Below, piece by piece: positions 8,331 to 18,008 of a stretch of DNA of 64,000 bases (the first letter of the stretch is position 1; every line of letters begins with the position of its first letter). The stretch is from positions 1 to 64,000 of the forward strand of contig JACMLU010000018.1 in the NCBI GenBank assembly GCA_014379405.1. The letters run 5' to 3'. A model generated the notes under the pieces. The model did no database searches, was not told where the DNA came from, and saw only the letters and a program-made list of their open reading frames with translations. The stretch is from Flavobacterium sp. (lineage in GTDB: Bacteria; Bacteroidota; Bacteroidia; Flavobacteriales; Flavobacteriaceae). Position numbers and translations under genes: made by a program.

Positions 8331-9124
8331 TATTCCGCAGATTGAAGACTAATTGGCAAACTATACGTACATCTTACTTTTTTACCATTTTGCTCACCTG
8401 GACTCCATCTAGGTGTAGCTTTTAGAACTCTAATAGCCTCTTTTCCTGTTCCGTAACCAATATCTCTTAGTACTTTGATATCCGTTAACGAACCGTCTTT
8501 TTCAACTACAAAAGTAACATAAACTTTACCTTTAAGACCTTCTTCATCAGGCATTTGATAATTTTTAGCAACAAAAGCATAAAACTTTTCAATTCCTCCT
8601 GGATATTCAGGTTTTACCTCAATCCCTGCCGTGTTATATACCGTATTATCTTCTTCAACAACAGCAGCTGTACCAGTTCCAACTGGTTCAATAGTTAATT
8701 CTGCATCTGGGTTTCCTTTGATAGCTTCCTTACCGATATTTTTATCTTTAAGATCTTTAACTTCTGCAATCTCCTCGACTACGTCTTCTGCTTTAGCCAC
8801 TACTGGCTTCACAAATTTTACTTGATCCACTTTTGGAGCAGGTGGTGGAGGCGGCGGAAGATTAGGATCTTTCGGTTTTTCTTTTTTAGGAGGCATCTTG
8901 ACAGCCGTAATTTTCGTATCTATGGTTGTATCTTCACTGCTATCAGGAATCATACGCATAATTGTTGGTAAGCTTACAAGAAGAGCAAAAACTATTGTCC
9001 CAATGATAAAAGATTTTACCGTATTTTTAGTAATTGATCTCCTTAAATCATAAGCACCATACTTTTTATTACGCCCTTCGAAAACTATTTCAAGCCATTG
9101 ATTTTTTAATAAATCTAATTTCAT
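8330..9124 (-). CDS. tonB: Energy transducer TonB
   Basis: TonB carries proton-motive force from ExbB/ExbD in the inner membrane to outer-membrane receptors. The 264-residue protein has a short cytoplasmic stretch, one transmembrane helix at about 34-53 and a Pro/Lys-rich linker that includes PKDPNLPPPPPPAPKV. A C-terminal TonB domain starts at about 165 and contains the GKVYVTFVVEKDGSLTDIKV core. The N-terminal sequence NKKYGAYDLRRS is typical of Bacteroidota TonB. The gene lies behind exbB and two exbD genes with small gaps. Its C-terminal domain is nearly copied in the secreted protein at 4340-4735. Confidence 0.92.
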   Translation of the reverse strand: MKLDLLKNQWLEIVFEGRNKKYGAYDLRRSITKNTVKSFIIGTIVFALLVSLPTIMRMIPDSSEDTTIDTKITAVKMPPKKEKPKDPNLPPPPPPAPKVDQVKFVKPVVAKAEDVVEEIAEVKDLKDKNIGKEAIKGNPDAELTIEPVGTGTAAVVEEDNTVYNTAGIEVKPEYPGGIEKFYAFVAKNYQMPDEEGLKGKVYVTFVVEKDGSLTDIKVLRDIGYGTGKEAIRVLKATPRWSPGEQNGKKVRCTYSLPISLQSAE

Positions 9125-9164
9125 ATTTCTTAATTATTAGGTTATTGGGTCATAAGAATATTTC

Positions 9165-9728
9165 TTATTTTCCTTCTAACAATTTTAATTCTGCTGGTGA
9201 AAAATCGTTTACAATAGCGTAAGTTGGAACTTCAACAATTCCCATTTCATCTAATATATCTACCAAGTTACGGTAATTTGACTTTTTACCCGGTTTGATA
9301 ATTACAATCATTCCATTTTTAGGTTTCCCTTTTGCTGTGGAATATTCCAAAACTGCTTTCTTTCTAGTTAACAATTCCTTACGAATACCATCCTTGCCAT
9401 AAGTAAAATCCTTAGGAGCACCTCCTGGAACGGGAGTTTCCAACAAACCATTATAACGCAACAATTTGTTATTATCTCCCATCAATATCGTCATAGTTCT
9501 AAATTCATCTACTTTTATATCAACATTTTTTTTATCAGGATCTTCTTTGTCGGGCAATCCCAATTCCATCGCTTTTGGTTTAGACAAAGTAGTAGTCAAC
9601 ATAAAGAACGTAATCAATAGGAAAGCCAAATCCACCATAGCAGTTAAATCTACTTTTGAATTTTGTTTCTTACTTCTTACTTTTTTATCCTTACCACCGC
9701 CACCGTCGCCTGTATTTAATTCAGCCAT
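9165..9728 (-). CDS. exbD: ExbD-family biopolymer transport protein (second copy)
   Basis: This 187-residue protein has the ExbD plan: a charged lysine-rich N-terminus, one transmembrane helix containing the conserved Asp (LTAMVDLAFLLITFFMLTT), and a periplasmic domain. ExbD proteins form the proton channel with ExbB. It follows another exbD gene by 19 bp and precedes tonB by 40 bp. Two dissimilar ExbD proteins per operon are common in Bacteroidota, where they may form a heterodimer in the ExbB pore. Confidence 0.9.
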   Translation of the reverse strand: MAELNTGDGGGGKDKKVRSKKQNSKVDLTAMVDLAFLLITFFMLTTTLSKPKAMELGLPDKEDPDKKNVDIKVDEFRTMTILMGDNNKLLRYNGLLETPVPGGAPKDFTYGKDGIRKELLTRKKAVLEYSTAKGKPKNGMIVIIKPGKKSNYRNLVDILDEMGIVEVPTYAIVNDFSPAELKLLEGK

Positions 9729-9747
9729 TTTAGTGTGTATTTTTTAA

Positions 9748-10356
9748 TTAAAAATCTTTTCCTCTTAAACCAGTAACTAAACTAAAGCTGTTAATCCCTT
9801 GGTCTTGCAAAATATCCATTACTTTTTTTATCGCTGGATATTCCTCTTTAGCATCTCCTTTTATGGCAATTTCCAATTCCTTGTCATTAATGTCAATATT
9901 GGCTTGACGGGCAATTTTAAGCCAGTCTGCTAATTGATTATCAAGTGAATCTTTTGGAATACCTGGTTGATTTGCTTTAAGTCTTTCAGAACTTTTCATT
10001 TCAATAATACTTTTCAGGCTTGCAATATCAACCCCAAAACCTTCCATCAATGAAAATTCATTTTTGTCTTCATCTGTAAATTCCATACCGTATTTTTCGG
10101 CCATTTTCTCAAGAGTTTGAATACGAACTTCTTTCCCTTTCATATCAAAAAATACTTTTCCTTTACCTATAGTCAAAGTAGCCAAATTAGACTCTGGCAA
10201 CTTCGATTGTACAGTCGATGCAGGCATATCTACAGGCAATGCTTCCGGTACTTTGGCCGTGGCGGTCAAAATAAAAAAAGTAAGCAAAAGAAAAGCCACA
10301 TCACACATAGCCGTCATATCAATAGACGCTGCTTTTTTGGACGTTTTTACAGCCAT
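9748..10356 (-). CDS. exbD: ExbD-family biopolymer transport protein (first copy)
   Basis: This 202-residue protein has a short cytoplasmic lead, one transmembrane helix with the conserved proton-carrying Asp (DMTAMCDVAFLLLTFFIL, about 13-30) and a periplasmic domain with an insertion of about 60 residues rich in charged residues. The C-terminal segment EYPAIKKVMDILQDQGINSF is the usual ExbD ending. It is the second gene of the operon, 77 bp after exbB. Confidence 0.9.
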   Translation of the reverse strand: MAVKTSKKAASIDMTAMCDVAFLLLTFFILTATAKVPEALPVDMPASTVQSKLPESNLATLTIGKGKVFFDMKGKEVRIQTLEKMAEKYGMEFTDEDKNEFSLMEGFGVDIASLKSIIEMKSSERLKANQPGIPKDSLDNQLADWLKIARQANIDINDKELEIAIKGDAKEEYPAIKKVMDILQDQGINSFSLVTGLRGKDF

Positions 10357-10433
10357 TAATTTTAAATTTAAATTTTATAAGATTTAATCTATACTGAAAA
10401 GTATAACGTAATAATCTTAAAAATTATTATTAA

Positions 10434-11252
10434 TTATTTTTGAGTCCCTCTGAAATGTCTGTATGTATTCACGATAGTGTTACCAGCCTCATCGATAGAG
10501 TAAGTCAAAGTATCAATTTTTGAAGTAAACAAGTTGTAAACAACAATTGCCAATGCAGAAGTAGAGATACCTGTAGCAGTGTTGATAAGTGCCTCAGAAA
10601 TACCATTTGCCAACATCGCTTGATCTGGAGTTCCTGAACTAGCCAATGCACCAAACGCTTTAATCATACCCGTTACCGTTCCTAACAATCCTGCAAGGGT
10701 TCCTAAAGAAACTAATGTAGAAAGGATAGTCATGTGTTTTTCCAACATTGGCATTTCAAGTGAAGTAGCTTCTTCAATTTCTTTGTGAATAGTTTCAGCT
10801 GCAGCTTCGCTATCTAAACCTTCTTTTTTAACGTCTTGATATTTAACCAATGCCGATCTAATTGCATTTGCTACAGAACCTTGTTGTTTATCACAAGCTA
10901 CGATTGCTCCTTCAATATCTCCTGTTTTGATGCTTTTTTGTACATCAGCCATAAATTTATCAAGATTTGCTTTACCAGCTGCTTTTGAGATTACTGCAAA
11001 ACGCTCGAATGAGAAAACAATTACCATTAATAATAATCCCATCAAAACCGGTACAATAGGACCTCCTTTATAAACCATTGCTAAATAATTTCCTGGAAGT
11101 GGATGCCCAGTATTAACTCCTCCTTCAAAATTTGCTCCATCCCCCATAATAAATGTCCAGATCAACCATCCTGCAAAAATACATGCTACAATTATGATTG
11201 CTGAAATCATTCCTCCTAAACCTGAACCACTTTCTTTTTTAACATTTGCCAT
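10434..11252 (-). CDS. exbB: MotA/TolQ/ExbB proton channel family protein
   Basis: This 272-residue protein heads the TonB operon. It has an N-terminal transmembrane segment (about 15-37), a second one (about 65-85) and the conserved ExbB C-terminal pair around MTILSTLVSLGTLAGLLGTVTGM and ISEALINTATGISTSALAIVVYNLF. ExbB pentamers with ExbD form the proton-driven motor that powers TonB. A -7 box lies upstream at 11315-11322. Confidence 0.92.
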   Translation of the reverse strand: MANVKKESGSGLGGMISAIIIVACIFAGWLIWTFIMGDGANFEGGVNTGHPLPGNYLAMVYKGGPIVPVLMGLLLMVIVFSFERFAVISKAAGKANLDKFMADVQKSIKTGDIEGAIVACDKQQGSVANAIRSALVKYQDVKKEGLDSEAAAETIHKEIEEATSLEMPMLEKHMTILSTLVSLGTLAGLLGTVTGMIKAFGALASSGTPDQAMLANGISEALINTATGISTSALAIVVYNLFTSKIDTLTYSIDEAGNTIVNTYRHFRGTQK

Positions 11253-11624
11253 TTTCTTAATTTTTAATAATTTTAATAATTTATTTTTTTGTTATAAAAA
11301 ACTTTGTTGAGGAGCAAATTTATATTTTTAGTTGAAATAAAAAAACTTTTTTTACTATTATTCTAATTAATTTAACTTTGGCTTAAAAAAGTGAATTTTG
11401 TTTTTTTGTAATAAAATCAAAAACACTTGATAAATCACAAATTTTGCCAAAAAATCACTGCTTTTACGGCTTAATTGAAGCGTGTTTTAACACTTTTTAA
11501 TAAATAATTAAATTTGAATTATTTTATTATTACCAATAAAAAATCATCCTTTTTAACAAAAACTTGCTAATTATTAAGTGCAAAAAAAATAATATCTTGC
11601 AATTCATTTTAATTCAAAACAATT
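11253..11624. other. AT-rich divergent intergenic region
   Basis: This 372-bp stretch separates exbB (leftward) from the HerA-like ATPase gene (rightward). It is rich in runs of A and T. I find a -7 box for exbB at 11315-11322 and no gene, leader peptide or strong hairpin. A weak TAnnTTTG-like TATCTTGC before the rightward gene is not convincing. Confidence 0.5.
11315..11322 (-). promoter_or_regulatory. -7 promoter element of the exbB operon
   Basis: The minus strand reads TAAATTTG, matching TAnnTTTG, 63 bp before the exbB start. The -33 region is T-rich but has no clean TTTG. Confidence 0.45.
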
Positions 11625-13145
11625 ATGAGCAGAAAAGAAGATTTCATAAAAAAAATTAATGACGGCTATCTTTCAAAAGGAGAAAGTATAATTCTTGGAA
11701 GCGCATTACTTGATGGTGATGTTTTAGGCGATGCACAAATAAAAATCCCCTTAAAAACCTTAAACCGTCATGGATTGATTGCAGGAGCAACTGGAACTGG
11801 AAAAACCAAAACCATTCAAGTCCTTTCAGAACAATTATCCTCTTTTGGAATTCCAGTTTTAATGATGGACATCAAAGGAGATTTTAGCGGCATTGCCAAA
11901 GAAGGAGAAGAAAAATCTTTTATCACGGAACGTCACGAAAAAATCAATATCCCATACAAAATATCAAGTTTTCCGGTAGAATTAATGTCATTGTCTGAAC
12001 AAAACGGTGTTCGACTTCGTTCAACGGTTTCGGAATTTGGCCCTGTATTATTTTCAAGAATTCTCGATTTAAACGACACCCAGGCAGGAGTCATTTCGGT
12101 GATTTTCAAATATTGTGATGACAACAAAATGCCTCTTTTGGATTTGAAGGACATCAAAAAAGTAATAAATTATATCACAGAGGAAGGAAAAGACGAAATC
12201 GAAGAAAGTTATGGCAAGATTTCGACCTCGACAACCGGTACCATTCTTAGAAAAATAATTGAACTCGAACAGCAAGGAGCCGATTTGTTTTTTGGAGAAA
12301 TGTCTTTTGAAATTGATGATTTGATGCGCATTGATGAAAATGGAAAAGGCTATGTAAACATTATTCGATTGACGGACATTCAGGATAAACCAAAACTATT
12401 TTCGACTTTTATGTTGAGTTTATTGGCTGAAATCTACAACCAAATGCCCGAAAAAGGAGATGCGGATCAACCCGAATTGGTTGTTTTTATTGACGAAGCC
12501 CATTTAATTTTCAAAGAAGCCAGTAAAGTTCTATTAGAGCAAATAGAAACCATCGTAAAACTGATTCGTTCCAAAGGTATCGGGATTTATTTCATTACAC
12601 AAAATCCAATGGATGTTCCGAGTGGTGTTTTGGCACAATTAGGATTGAAAATCCAACACGCTTTGAGAGCTTTCACGGCAAATGACCGTCAAGCTATCAA
12701 GCAAACGGCAGACAATTATCCATCCTCTGATTATTACAAAACAGATGAATTATTGACCAGTCTTGGAATTGGAGAAGCCTTAGTTACCGCCTTGAGCGAA
12801 AAAGGAACACCTACTCCACTTGCAGCAACAATGCTGCGTGCACCAATGAGCCGAATGGATGTTTTGACAGAAAGCGAAATCCAGGAAATCAACTCCAAAT
12901 CGAAATTGGTCAAGAAATACAGCGAACTTATTGACCGAGAAAGTGCCTACGAAATGCTTAACAAAAAAATTGCGGTTGCCGAACAGGAGGTCGCGCAACA
13001 ACAGGAAGAAAAGGCGGCTAAAAAAGAAGAAAAGCAATCTGGAGAAACCACTGGAGCAGTAACCAAATCAGTCATAAAAGTGCTTACAAGTGCTACTTTC
13101 ATTCGAGGTGCTTTTAGCGTTTTAAGTAAGCTATTGAGAAAATAA
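11625..13145 (+). CDS. HerA-like ATPase (DUF853/YjgR family)
   Basis: This 506-residue protein has Walker A GATGTGKT (about 54-61, with Lys60), VLMMDIKGDFSGIA after the first strand, and Walker B VVFIDEAHLIF. It also has a downstream arginine-rich region. This is the pattern of the YjgR / DUF853 branch of HerA-FtsK ATPases. Residues from about 445 to 485 are a charged coiled coil (EQEVAQQQEEKAAKKEEKQ). The family's role is poorly known. No NurA nuclease, Sir2 or other defence partner lies beside it, so a stand-alone housekeeping role is more likely than a defence role. Confidence 0.82.
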   Translation: MSRKEDFIKKINDGYLSKGESIILGSALLDGDVLGDAQIKIPLKTLNRHGLIAGATGTGKTKTIQVLSEQLSSFGIPVLMMDIKGDFSGIAKEGEEKSFITERHEKINIPYKISSFPVELMSLSEQNGVRLRSTVSEFGPVLFSRILDLNDTQAGVISVIFKYCDDNKMPLLDLKDIKKVINYITEEGKDEIEESYGKISTSTTGTILRKIIELEQQGADLFFGEMSFEIDDLMRIDENGKGYVNIIRLTDIQDKPKLFSTFMLSLLAEIYNQMPEKGDADQPELVVFIDEAHLIFKEASKVLLEQIETIVKLIRSKGIGIYFITQNPMDVPSGVLAQLGLKIQHALRAFTANDRQAIKQTADNYPSSDYYKTDELLTSLGIGEALVTALSEKGTPTPLAATMLRAPMSRMDVLTESEIQEINSKSKLVKKYSELIDRESAYEMLNKKIAVAEQEVAQQQEEKAAKKEEKQSGETTGAVTKSVIKVLTSATFIRGAFSVLSKLLRK

Positions 13146-13146
13146 A

Positions 13147-13206
13147 TTCAATAGCAATGTCAAGTTCAATGACAATTTCAATAGTAATGGCAAGTTTAAT
13201 GACAAT
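13147..13206. repeat. Two-unit 30-bp tandem repeat
   Basis: Two units of exactly 30 bp (13147-13176 and 13177-13206) differ at three positions. Each begins TTCAATAG and ends AATGACAAT. They fill the gap between the ATPase stop and the cupin start, and the second unit ends 10 bp before the cupin ATG. Sub-periodicity (TCAAT, GACAAT, TTCAA) suggests slippage growth. Confidence 0.85.
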
Positions 13207-13216
13207 TATTTTATAA

Positions 13217-13582
13217 ATGAAAAAATACTTTATTCAAAAAAGTCCTTTCGTAGTTCCAACAACTGATGGAAAACTGATCGAAGAACATCACGGGATTCCA
13301 ACCACAAACAATCCTGCAATTTCAATTGCACATATGATTGCGCCACCTCATTGGAAAGAACCGTTCCAAACTCCTGAATTTGACGAGTACACTTATGTAA
13401 TAAAAGGGAAAAAGCAATTTATCATCGAAGGAGAAACAGTCGTTCTTGAAGCGGGTCAATCTATTAAAATCGAAAAAAATACTCGTGTACAATATTCGAA
13501 TCCTTTTGAAGAACCCTGTGAATACATCGCCATTTGCACACCCGCTTTTGATTTCACGAAAGTACATCGAGAAGAAGAATAA
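13217..13582 (+). CDS. Small cupin-domain protein
   Basis: This 121-residue protein is a single cupin barrel. The first motif region is around HMIAPPHWKEPFQTPEFDEY and the second around VVLEAGQSIKIEKNTRVQYSNP. A metal-binding His pair of the usual type is only partly present, so metal binding is uncertain. It may be co-transcribed with the ATPase gene 71 bp upstream and is convergent with the acylase gene. The substrate is unknown. Confidence 0.75.
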   Translation: MKKYFIQKSPFVVPTTDGKLIEEHHGIPTTNNPAISIAHMIAPPHWKEPFQTPEFDEYTYVIKGKKQFIIEGETVVLEAGQSIKIEKNTRVQYSNPFEEPCEYIAICTPAFDFTKVHREEE

Positions 13583-13599
13583 ATTCAAAATAAATTTCT

Positions 13600-15984
13600 C
13601 TACTTTGGCAGGAAAACCAATTTAGTCGAAGTCTTTATAATTTCCGATTTGTTCAATTTCATCTTTCGAAACTTTCCTGAATTATACATTGCTGCCTGAT
13701 CGCTATAATGCTTACTAAAAGGATTTCCAGATTGCCCCGTGGGCAAAACACTCATACTGTTTTCTATATCCGAAAAATCGATAACTCTTCGGGTAGAAGG
13801 TCCAGCAGTTACAGTATAAATTTCGCTTTCGTTAAGACTAAACATCAAATTATTGATAACCTCATTGGATCCCGGAACTTCAAAAGGCCCTACATTAAAA
13901 AGCCCTCTCAATGCGGCAACTTTTCCTAAAGGGTGTTGATGTTCCAGCGAATGTACTTTATTCCAAGTCCATCCATTTAAATCTTTACCAAGTTGACTTT
14001 CGAGAGCTTTAATTGCTTCGTGAAAAGATTTGGAAAGGATCTCAGATCTTGATTCTTTTATATTTTTTGTTGTCACATCATCCCACCAAATCGAATTTTC
14101 ATTTTTAGTTTGTGGCGCAATAATTTGTTTAATAATGTGAGTACTCAAAAGCATTTTAAAATCTATTTCACCTAATTCATCTTCAAATGTGTTTTTCAGA
14201 TATACACTAATCCATTTGTTATAAATCGTTGGCGCAATATCTTTTAAATCATTCGAACCATTCCATTTTTTAAGGATGAAAATTGACTGTTTTTCATTCA
14301 TCGAAAGTGATTTTGGTGCTATTGTCGCAATCAAATTTGCCACAATATTTGTTGCTACATCAGATGTATTATCATTCATCATTTTTGCAACTTCTTCTTT
14401 AGTCCAATTGTTTTTTGACTGCAACAAACCCGATATTCTTTTCGCCCTATCTTCAGGTAAATAATACCCTGGATACAAATAACCATCAATTGCTTCGGGT
14501 TGATTATTAGCAGAATATACATAATTCCAACTTGGATTTATGGTGTGCGGGTTTTTGGAAAAATCTAAAAACTTTTTTTTGTCGTCAATACCGTTTGTGC
14601 CATTTAAAATTAAATTTGGATTAACAGTTTTGTCTAATTTATATAATTTCCCGGAGGTATTCCAAGCAATATTTCCTTTGGCATCGCCGTACATTACATT
14701 CAATCCTGGTGCGGCGATTAGCGACACTCCTTTTCGAAAATCATCCAAATTTCTGGAATGCGAAAGCGAATAAACAGCTTCGAGCAAATGATTGGGTTGT
14801 TGGGTATAAATCCAAGACATTGCAACAGGATTTTCGCCCTTGACTCCACCCAACAAATCATTCATTATTGGGCCGTGTTGGGTTTCTCGTATCGTCAAGA
14901 CTACATCAGACGAATCTTTAACCTTAATGGTTTTCTTTCTGATTTTATAATCTTCGAATCCTTTAGCAGTCTTATATTGATTTTTATTTTTTGGATTTTG
15001 CTCTTCTTGAAACAAATCGACGTCGTCATTTTCGAACATCGTCAATCCGTAAGCATATTTGCGATTGTGTCCCAAAAGTGGAAATGGTGTTCCAGCCAAA
15101 TAATAACCGTAAATTTCATAATCAGGCACCACAATATGGGCTTCATACCAAGTGCAAGGTTGCGAAAAACCAATATGGGGATCATTGGCAAAAATAACTT
15201 TGCCGTTCTTGGTTTTCTGAGGCGCAATAACCCAACTGTTGCTACCGATAAAAGCTGGAACCGGAGAATTATCGAGCAAAATGGTTAAAGATTTAGAGAT
15301 TTCGGTATATTCGATGGCTTTACCATCAAAATTTTTGAGTTGTGTAGTTCCCAACGAACCATTCAGCCCAAAATCTTTTAAATATTCCGAGCCTAATTTA
15401 TCTCGAATTTCGGTCATTAGTGGGTCTGTTTTTTGAGCCATTGCAAAACTAAAAGCCATATATCCAAAAATATTATAGACGTCTTTCAGGGTAAATTTGT
15501 CTTTCTTCAACCCCAACAATTGAAATTCAACAGGTGTTTTCCCTTCTTCCATATATTGATTTATCCCATCAATATAAGCCAAAGCGAGTTGGGATGACTC
15601 CAAGTTTTTATCCAATTTAGCAATTGCTTTTTCGGAATTTTCGTCAATACCCAAGCCCACAAAAAAGGAGTCCACTTTTACTAATTTCGAACCAAACATT
15701 TCCGATAATCTTCCTGGAGCTATGCGACGCATCAATTCCATTTGCCACAACCGATCTTGTGCATGCACATAACCCAAAGTAGTCATCGCATCTTTCTGCG
15801 AATTGGCATAAATATGTGGAACGCCATAATCGTCAAAATAAACCGTTGTCTCCTTTTGAATATTCTTTAGTTTTTGCTCTCCTTCATAAGTTGGTTTTGA
15901 GTAAAAACAATAGCCAACTAAAACCAATGCCGCAATGACCAACAAGGATAGAATAACAAGAAGAATCTTTTTTAACATTATCAT
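13600..15984 (-). CDS. Penicillin acylase family (Ntn-hydrolase) protein
   Basis: This 794-residue protein has an N-terminal membrane anchor or signal (about 4-26). The family's heavy-chain start is at GSNSWVIAPQKT, where Ser248 would become the N-terminal nucleophile after self-cleavage, and the conserved segments VIFANDPHIGF and SANNQPEAIDGYLYPGYY follow. The family cleaves amide bonds of penicillins, acyl-homoserine lactones or other N-acyl compounds. Which of these applies cannot be told here. The start could be either of two close ATGs (MIM). It is divergent from the flavin reductase gene. Confidence 0.85.
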   Translation of the reverse strand: MIMLKKILLVILSLLVIAALVLVGYCFYSKPTYEGEQKLKNIQKETTVYFDDYGVPHIYANSQKDAMTTLGYVHAQDRLWQMELMRRIAPGRLSEMFGSKLVKVDSFFVGLGIDENSEKAIAKLDKNLESSQLALAYIDGINQYMEEGKTPVEFQLLGLKKDKFTLKDVYNIFGYMAFSFAMAQKTDPLMTEIRDKLGSEYLKDFGLNGSLGTTQLKNFDGKAIEYTEISKSLTILLDNSPVPAFIGSNSWVIAPQKTKNGKVIFANDPHIGFSQPCTWYEAHIVVPDYEIYGYYLAGTPFPLLGHNRKYAYGLTMFENDDVDLFQEEQNPKNKNQYKTAKGFEDYKIRKKTIKVKDSSDVVLTIRETQHGPIMNDLLGGVKGENPVAMSWIYTQQPNHLLEAVYSLSHSRNLDDFRKGVSLIAAPGLNVMYGDAKGNIAWNTSGKLYKLDKTVNPNLILNGTNGIDDKKKFLDFSKNPHTINPSWNYVYSANNQPEAIDGYLYPGYYLPEDRAKRISGLLQSKNNWTKEEVAKMMNDNTSDVATNIVANLIATIAPKSLSMNEKQSIFILKKWNGSNDLKDIAPTIYNKWISVYLKNTFEDELGEIDFKMLLSTHIIKQIIAPQTKNENSIWWDDVTTKNIKESRSEILSKSFHEAIKALESQLGKDLNGWTWNKVHSLEHQHPLGKVAALRGLFNVGPFEVPGSNEVINNLMFSLNESEIYTVTAGPSTRRVIDFSDIENSMSVLPTGQSGNPFSKHYSDQAAMYNSGKFRKMKLNKSEIIKTSTKLVFLPK

Positions 15985-16119
15985 TTTAAATAAATTGTAG
16001 AAACAAATATATAGGATTTAAAAGTTATTTAAAACTAAATATTTTCGATGCATTTACTGTTTTCAAATGTAAATTACATAATTTTTGTTTAATTTATATT
16101 TTATACTATTAAACAAAAG

Positions 16120-16127
16120 TATCTTTG
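16120..16127 (+). promoter_or_regulatory. -7 element for the flavin reductase gene
   Basis: TATCTTTG matches TAnnTTTG and lies 15 bp before the ATG at 16143. No TTTG is found at the normal -33 spacing. The short leader explains why the TTG at 16125, inside this box, is not the true start. Confidence 0.5.
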
Positions 16128-16142
16128 TTCCAAACAATAAAG

Positions 16143-16781
16143 ATGAAACACATTTCAAGAGACGCCATTTCTCAAATGGAAAAAATAGAACGGTTGAATT
16201 TAATCAATTCTTGCACAGGATATAAATCGGCGAATCTAATTGCTACAAAATCTGTAAATGGAAAACCAAACGTGGCTATTTTTAGTAGCATTACACATTT
16301 GGGCAGCGAACCTGCATTAATTGGGTTTATTATGCGTCCAACAACAGTTCCAAGAGACACTTATAAAAACATACGGGAAACTGGCTTTTTTACCGTGAAT
16401 CACATTACGGTAGACATGATTGCCGACGCACATCATACATCGGCAAATTACGAAATGGGTGTTTCAGAATTTGATAAAACAAACTTGGAAGAAGAATACA
16501 AGAATGACATTGAAATCCCTTTTGTAAAAGGAAGTCCCGTTCAGTTGTATTGCAAATACTTGAATGAATATTATATCAAAGAGAATGATACCATTCATAT
16601 CATAGCGTCTATTGAGAACCTCTTTTTTGATGAAAATTTGCAACACGCAGACGGTTGGTTGCAAATTGACAAAGGCAATGTAATTGCGCTAAATGGCCTC
16701 GATGGATATTGTTTGCCGAAATTAGTGGATCGTTTTCAGTATGCAAGAAAAGATACTCCGACAAAATCCTTTGTAAAATAA
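16143..16781 (+). CDS. Flavin reductase-like FMN-binding protein
   Basis: This 212-residue protein has the FMN-binding split-barrel of the flavin reductase family: TGYKSANLIATKSVNGKPN and SSITHLGSEPALIGFIMRP in the N-terminal half, then ETGFFTVNHI. I take the ATG at 16143. An upstream in-frame TTG at 16125 lies within the promoter box. Family members reduce or bind FMN, and some are NADH:FMN oxidoreductases. The substrate is not clear. Confidence 0.82.
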   Translation: MKHISRDAISQMEKIERLNLINSCTGYKSANLIATKSVNGKPNVAIFSSITHLGSEPALIGFIMRPTTVPRDTYKNIRETGFFTVNHITVDMIADAHHTSANYEMGVSEFDKTNLEEEYKNDIEIPFVKGSPVQLYCKYLNEYYIKENDTIHIIASIENLFFDENLQHADGWLQIDKGNVIALNGLDGYCLPKLVDRFQYARKDTPTKSFVK

Positions 16782-16809
16782 AAAATCTCGCCATTGCTGA
16801 CGAGATTTT
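16782..16809. terminator. Bidirectional terminator between flavin reductase and queA
   Basis: The stem AAAATCTCG (16782-16790) pairs with CGAGATTTT (16801-16809) across a 10-nt loop. It lies between two convergent genes, and A/T runs flank the stem. Confidence 0.75.
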
Positions 16810-16833
16810 AGAATGCTTCATTCTTCGCAATGA

Positions 16834-17883
16834 CTAGATGATTAACATCGCATCACCGTAAGAATAGAATTTGTATCCTTCTTTGATAGCTTCTTCATAA
16901 GCTTTCTTCATTAAATCGTGTCCACAGAAAGCAGAAATCATCATTAATAAAGTTGATTTTGGCGTATGGAAATTAGTAATCATACAAGTAGCCACGCTAA
17001 AATCGTGTGGAGGAAAAATAAATTTATTAGTCCATCCGTCAAAAGGATTTAAGGTTCTTTGCGAAGAAACAGAACTTTCTATGGCACGCATAGAAGTTGT
17101 TCCCACTGCACAAATACGTTTTCTTTTCACTTTTGCATCATTCACAATATCACAGGCTTCTTGAGTAATTTTTAACTCTTCAGAATCCATTTTGTGTTTT
17201 GACAAATCTTCAACCTCAACAGGGTTAAAAGTTCCCAAACCTACGTGAAGCGTAACTTCGGCAAATTTAATTCCTTTGATTTCTAATTTTTTCAACAAAT
17301 GCTTAGAGAAGTGCAATCCTGCAGTTGGCGCTGCAACAGCTCCTTCTTCTTTGGCATAAATCGTTTGGTAACGATCTGCATCTTCTGGAGTCACTTCTCT
17401 GCTGATATATTTAGGAATTGGAGTTTCTCCAAGTTCTGTCAATTTGTTTCTAAATTCTTCGTAAGAACCATCGTAAAGAAAACGTAATGTTCTACCACGA
17501 GAAGTTGTATTGTCGATTACTTCGGCAACTAATGAATCGTCATCACCAAAATACAATTTGTTTCCAATACGTATTTTACGTGCTGGATCCACCAATACAT
17601 CCCAAAGTCTTTGTTCTGCATTAAGTTCTCTAAGCAAAAAAACTTCAATTCTTGCTCCTGTTTTTTCTTTATTTCCGTATAAACGTGCCGGGAAAACTTT
17701 AGTATTATTAAGAATCAGGACGTCACCTTCATCAAAATAATCGATAACATCTTTGAACATTTTATGTTCTATAGTTTGTTTTTTACGATCAATTACCATC
17801 AAACGAGATTCGTCTCTGTTTTCGGCTGGATATTCTGCAAGAAGTTCTTTTGGTAAATTGAATTGAAAATGTGATAATTTCAT
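16834..17883 (-). CDS. queA: tRNA preQ1(34) S-adenosylmethionine ribosyltransferase-isomerase
   Basis: QueA adds the ribosyl part of SAM to preQ1 at position 34 of tRNA, making epoxyqueuosine. The 349-residue protein has family landmarks throughout: [60 protein letters not shown] and [13 protein letters not shown], and a C-terminal [17 protein letters not shown]. Length is normal. It lies downstream of aroA by about 150 bp, in the same orientation. Confidence 0.95.
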   Translation of the reverse strand: MKLSHFQFNLPKELLAEYPAENRDESRLMVIDRKKQTIEHKMFKDVIDYFDEGDVLILNNTKVFPARLYGNKEKTGARIEVFLLRELNAEQRLWDVLVDPARKIRIGNKLYFGDDDSLVAEVIDNTTSRGRTLRFLYDGSYEEFRNKLTELGETPIPKYISREVTPEDADRYQTIYAKEEGAVAAPTAGLHFSKHLLKKLEIKGIKFAEVTLHVGLGTFNPVEVEDLSKHKMDSEELKITQEACDIVNDAKVKRKRICAVGTTSMRAIESSVSSQRTLNPFDGWTNKFIFPPHDFSVATCMITNFHTPKSTLLMMISAFCGHDLMKKAYEEAIKEGYKFYSYGDAMLII

Positions 17884-18008
17884 CTAAAAAAGTTATGAGT
17901 TATGAATTGTAAATCACGAGTTTTGAGGTCATAATTTTAAATCGTTTGCAAATATACGATTGTGAGATAGGCGTTGTCAAGTGTTTCGATGTTTATTTTT
18001 GTTTTCAC

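Noticed and set aside
11625..13145. HerA-based defence system
   Set aside because: No nuclease, Sir2 or other defence gene is adjacent, and the sequence fits the housekeeping YjgR branch.
14758..15288. 176-codon plus-strand frame
   Set aside because: It lies opposite the penicillin acylase gene and has no family likeness.
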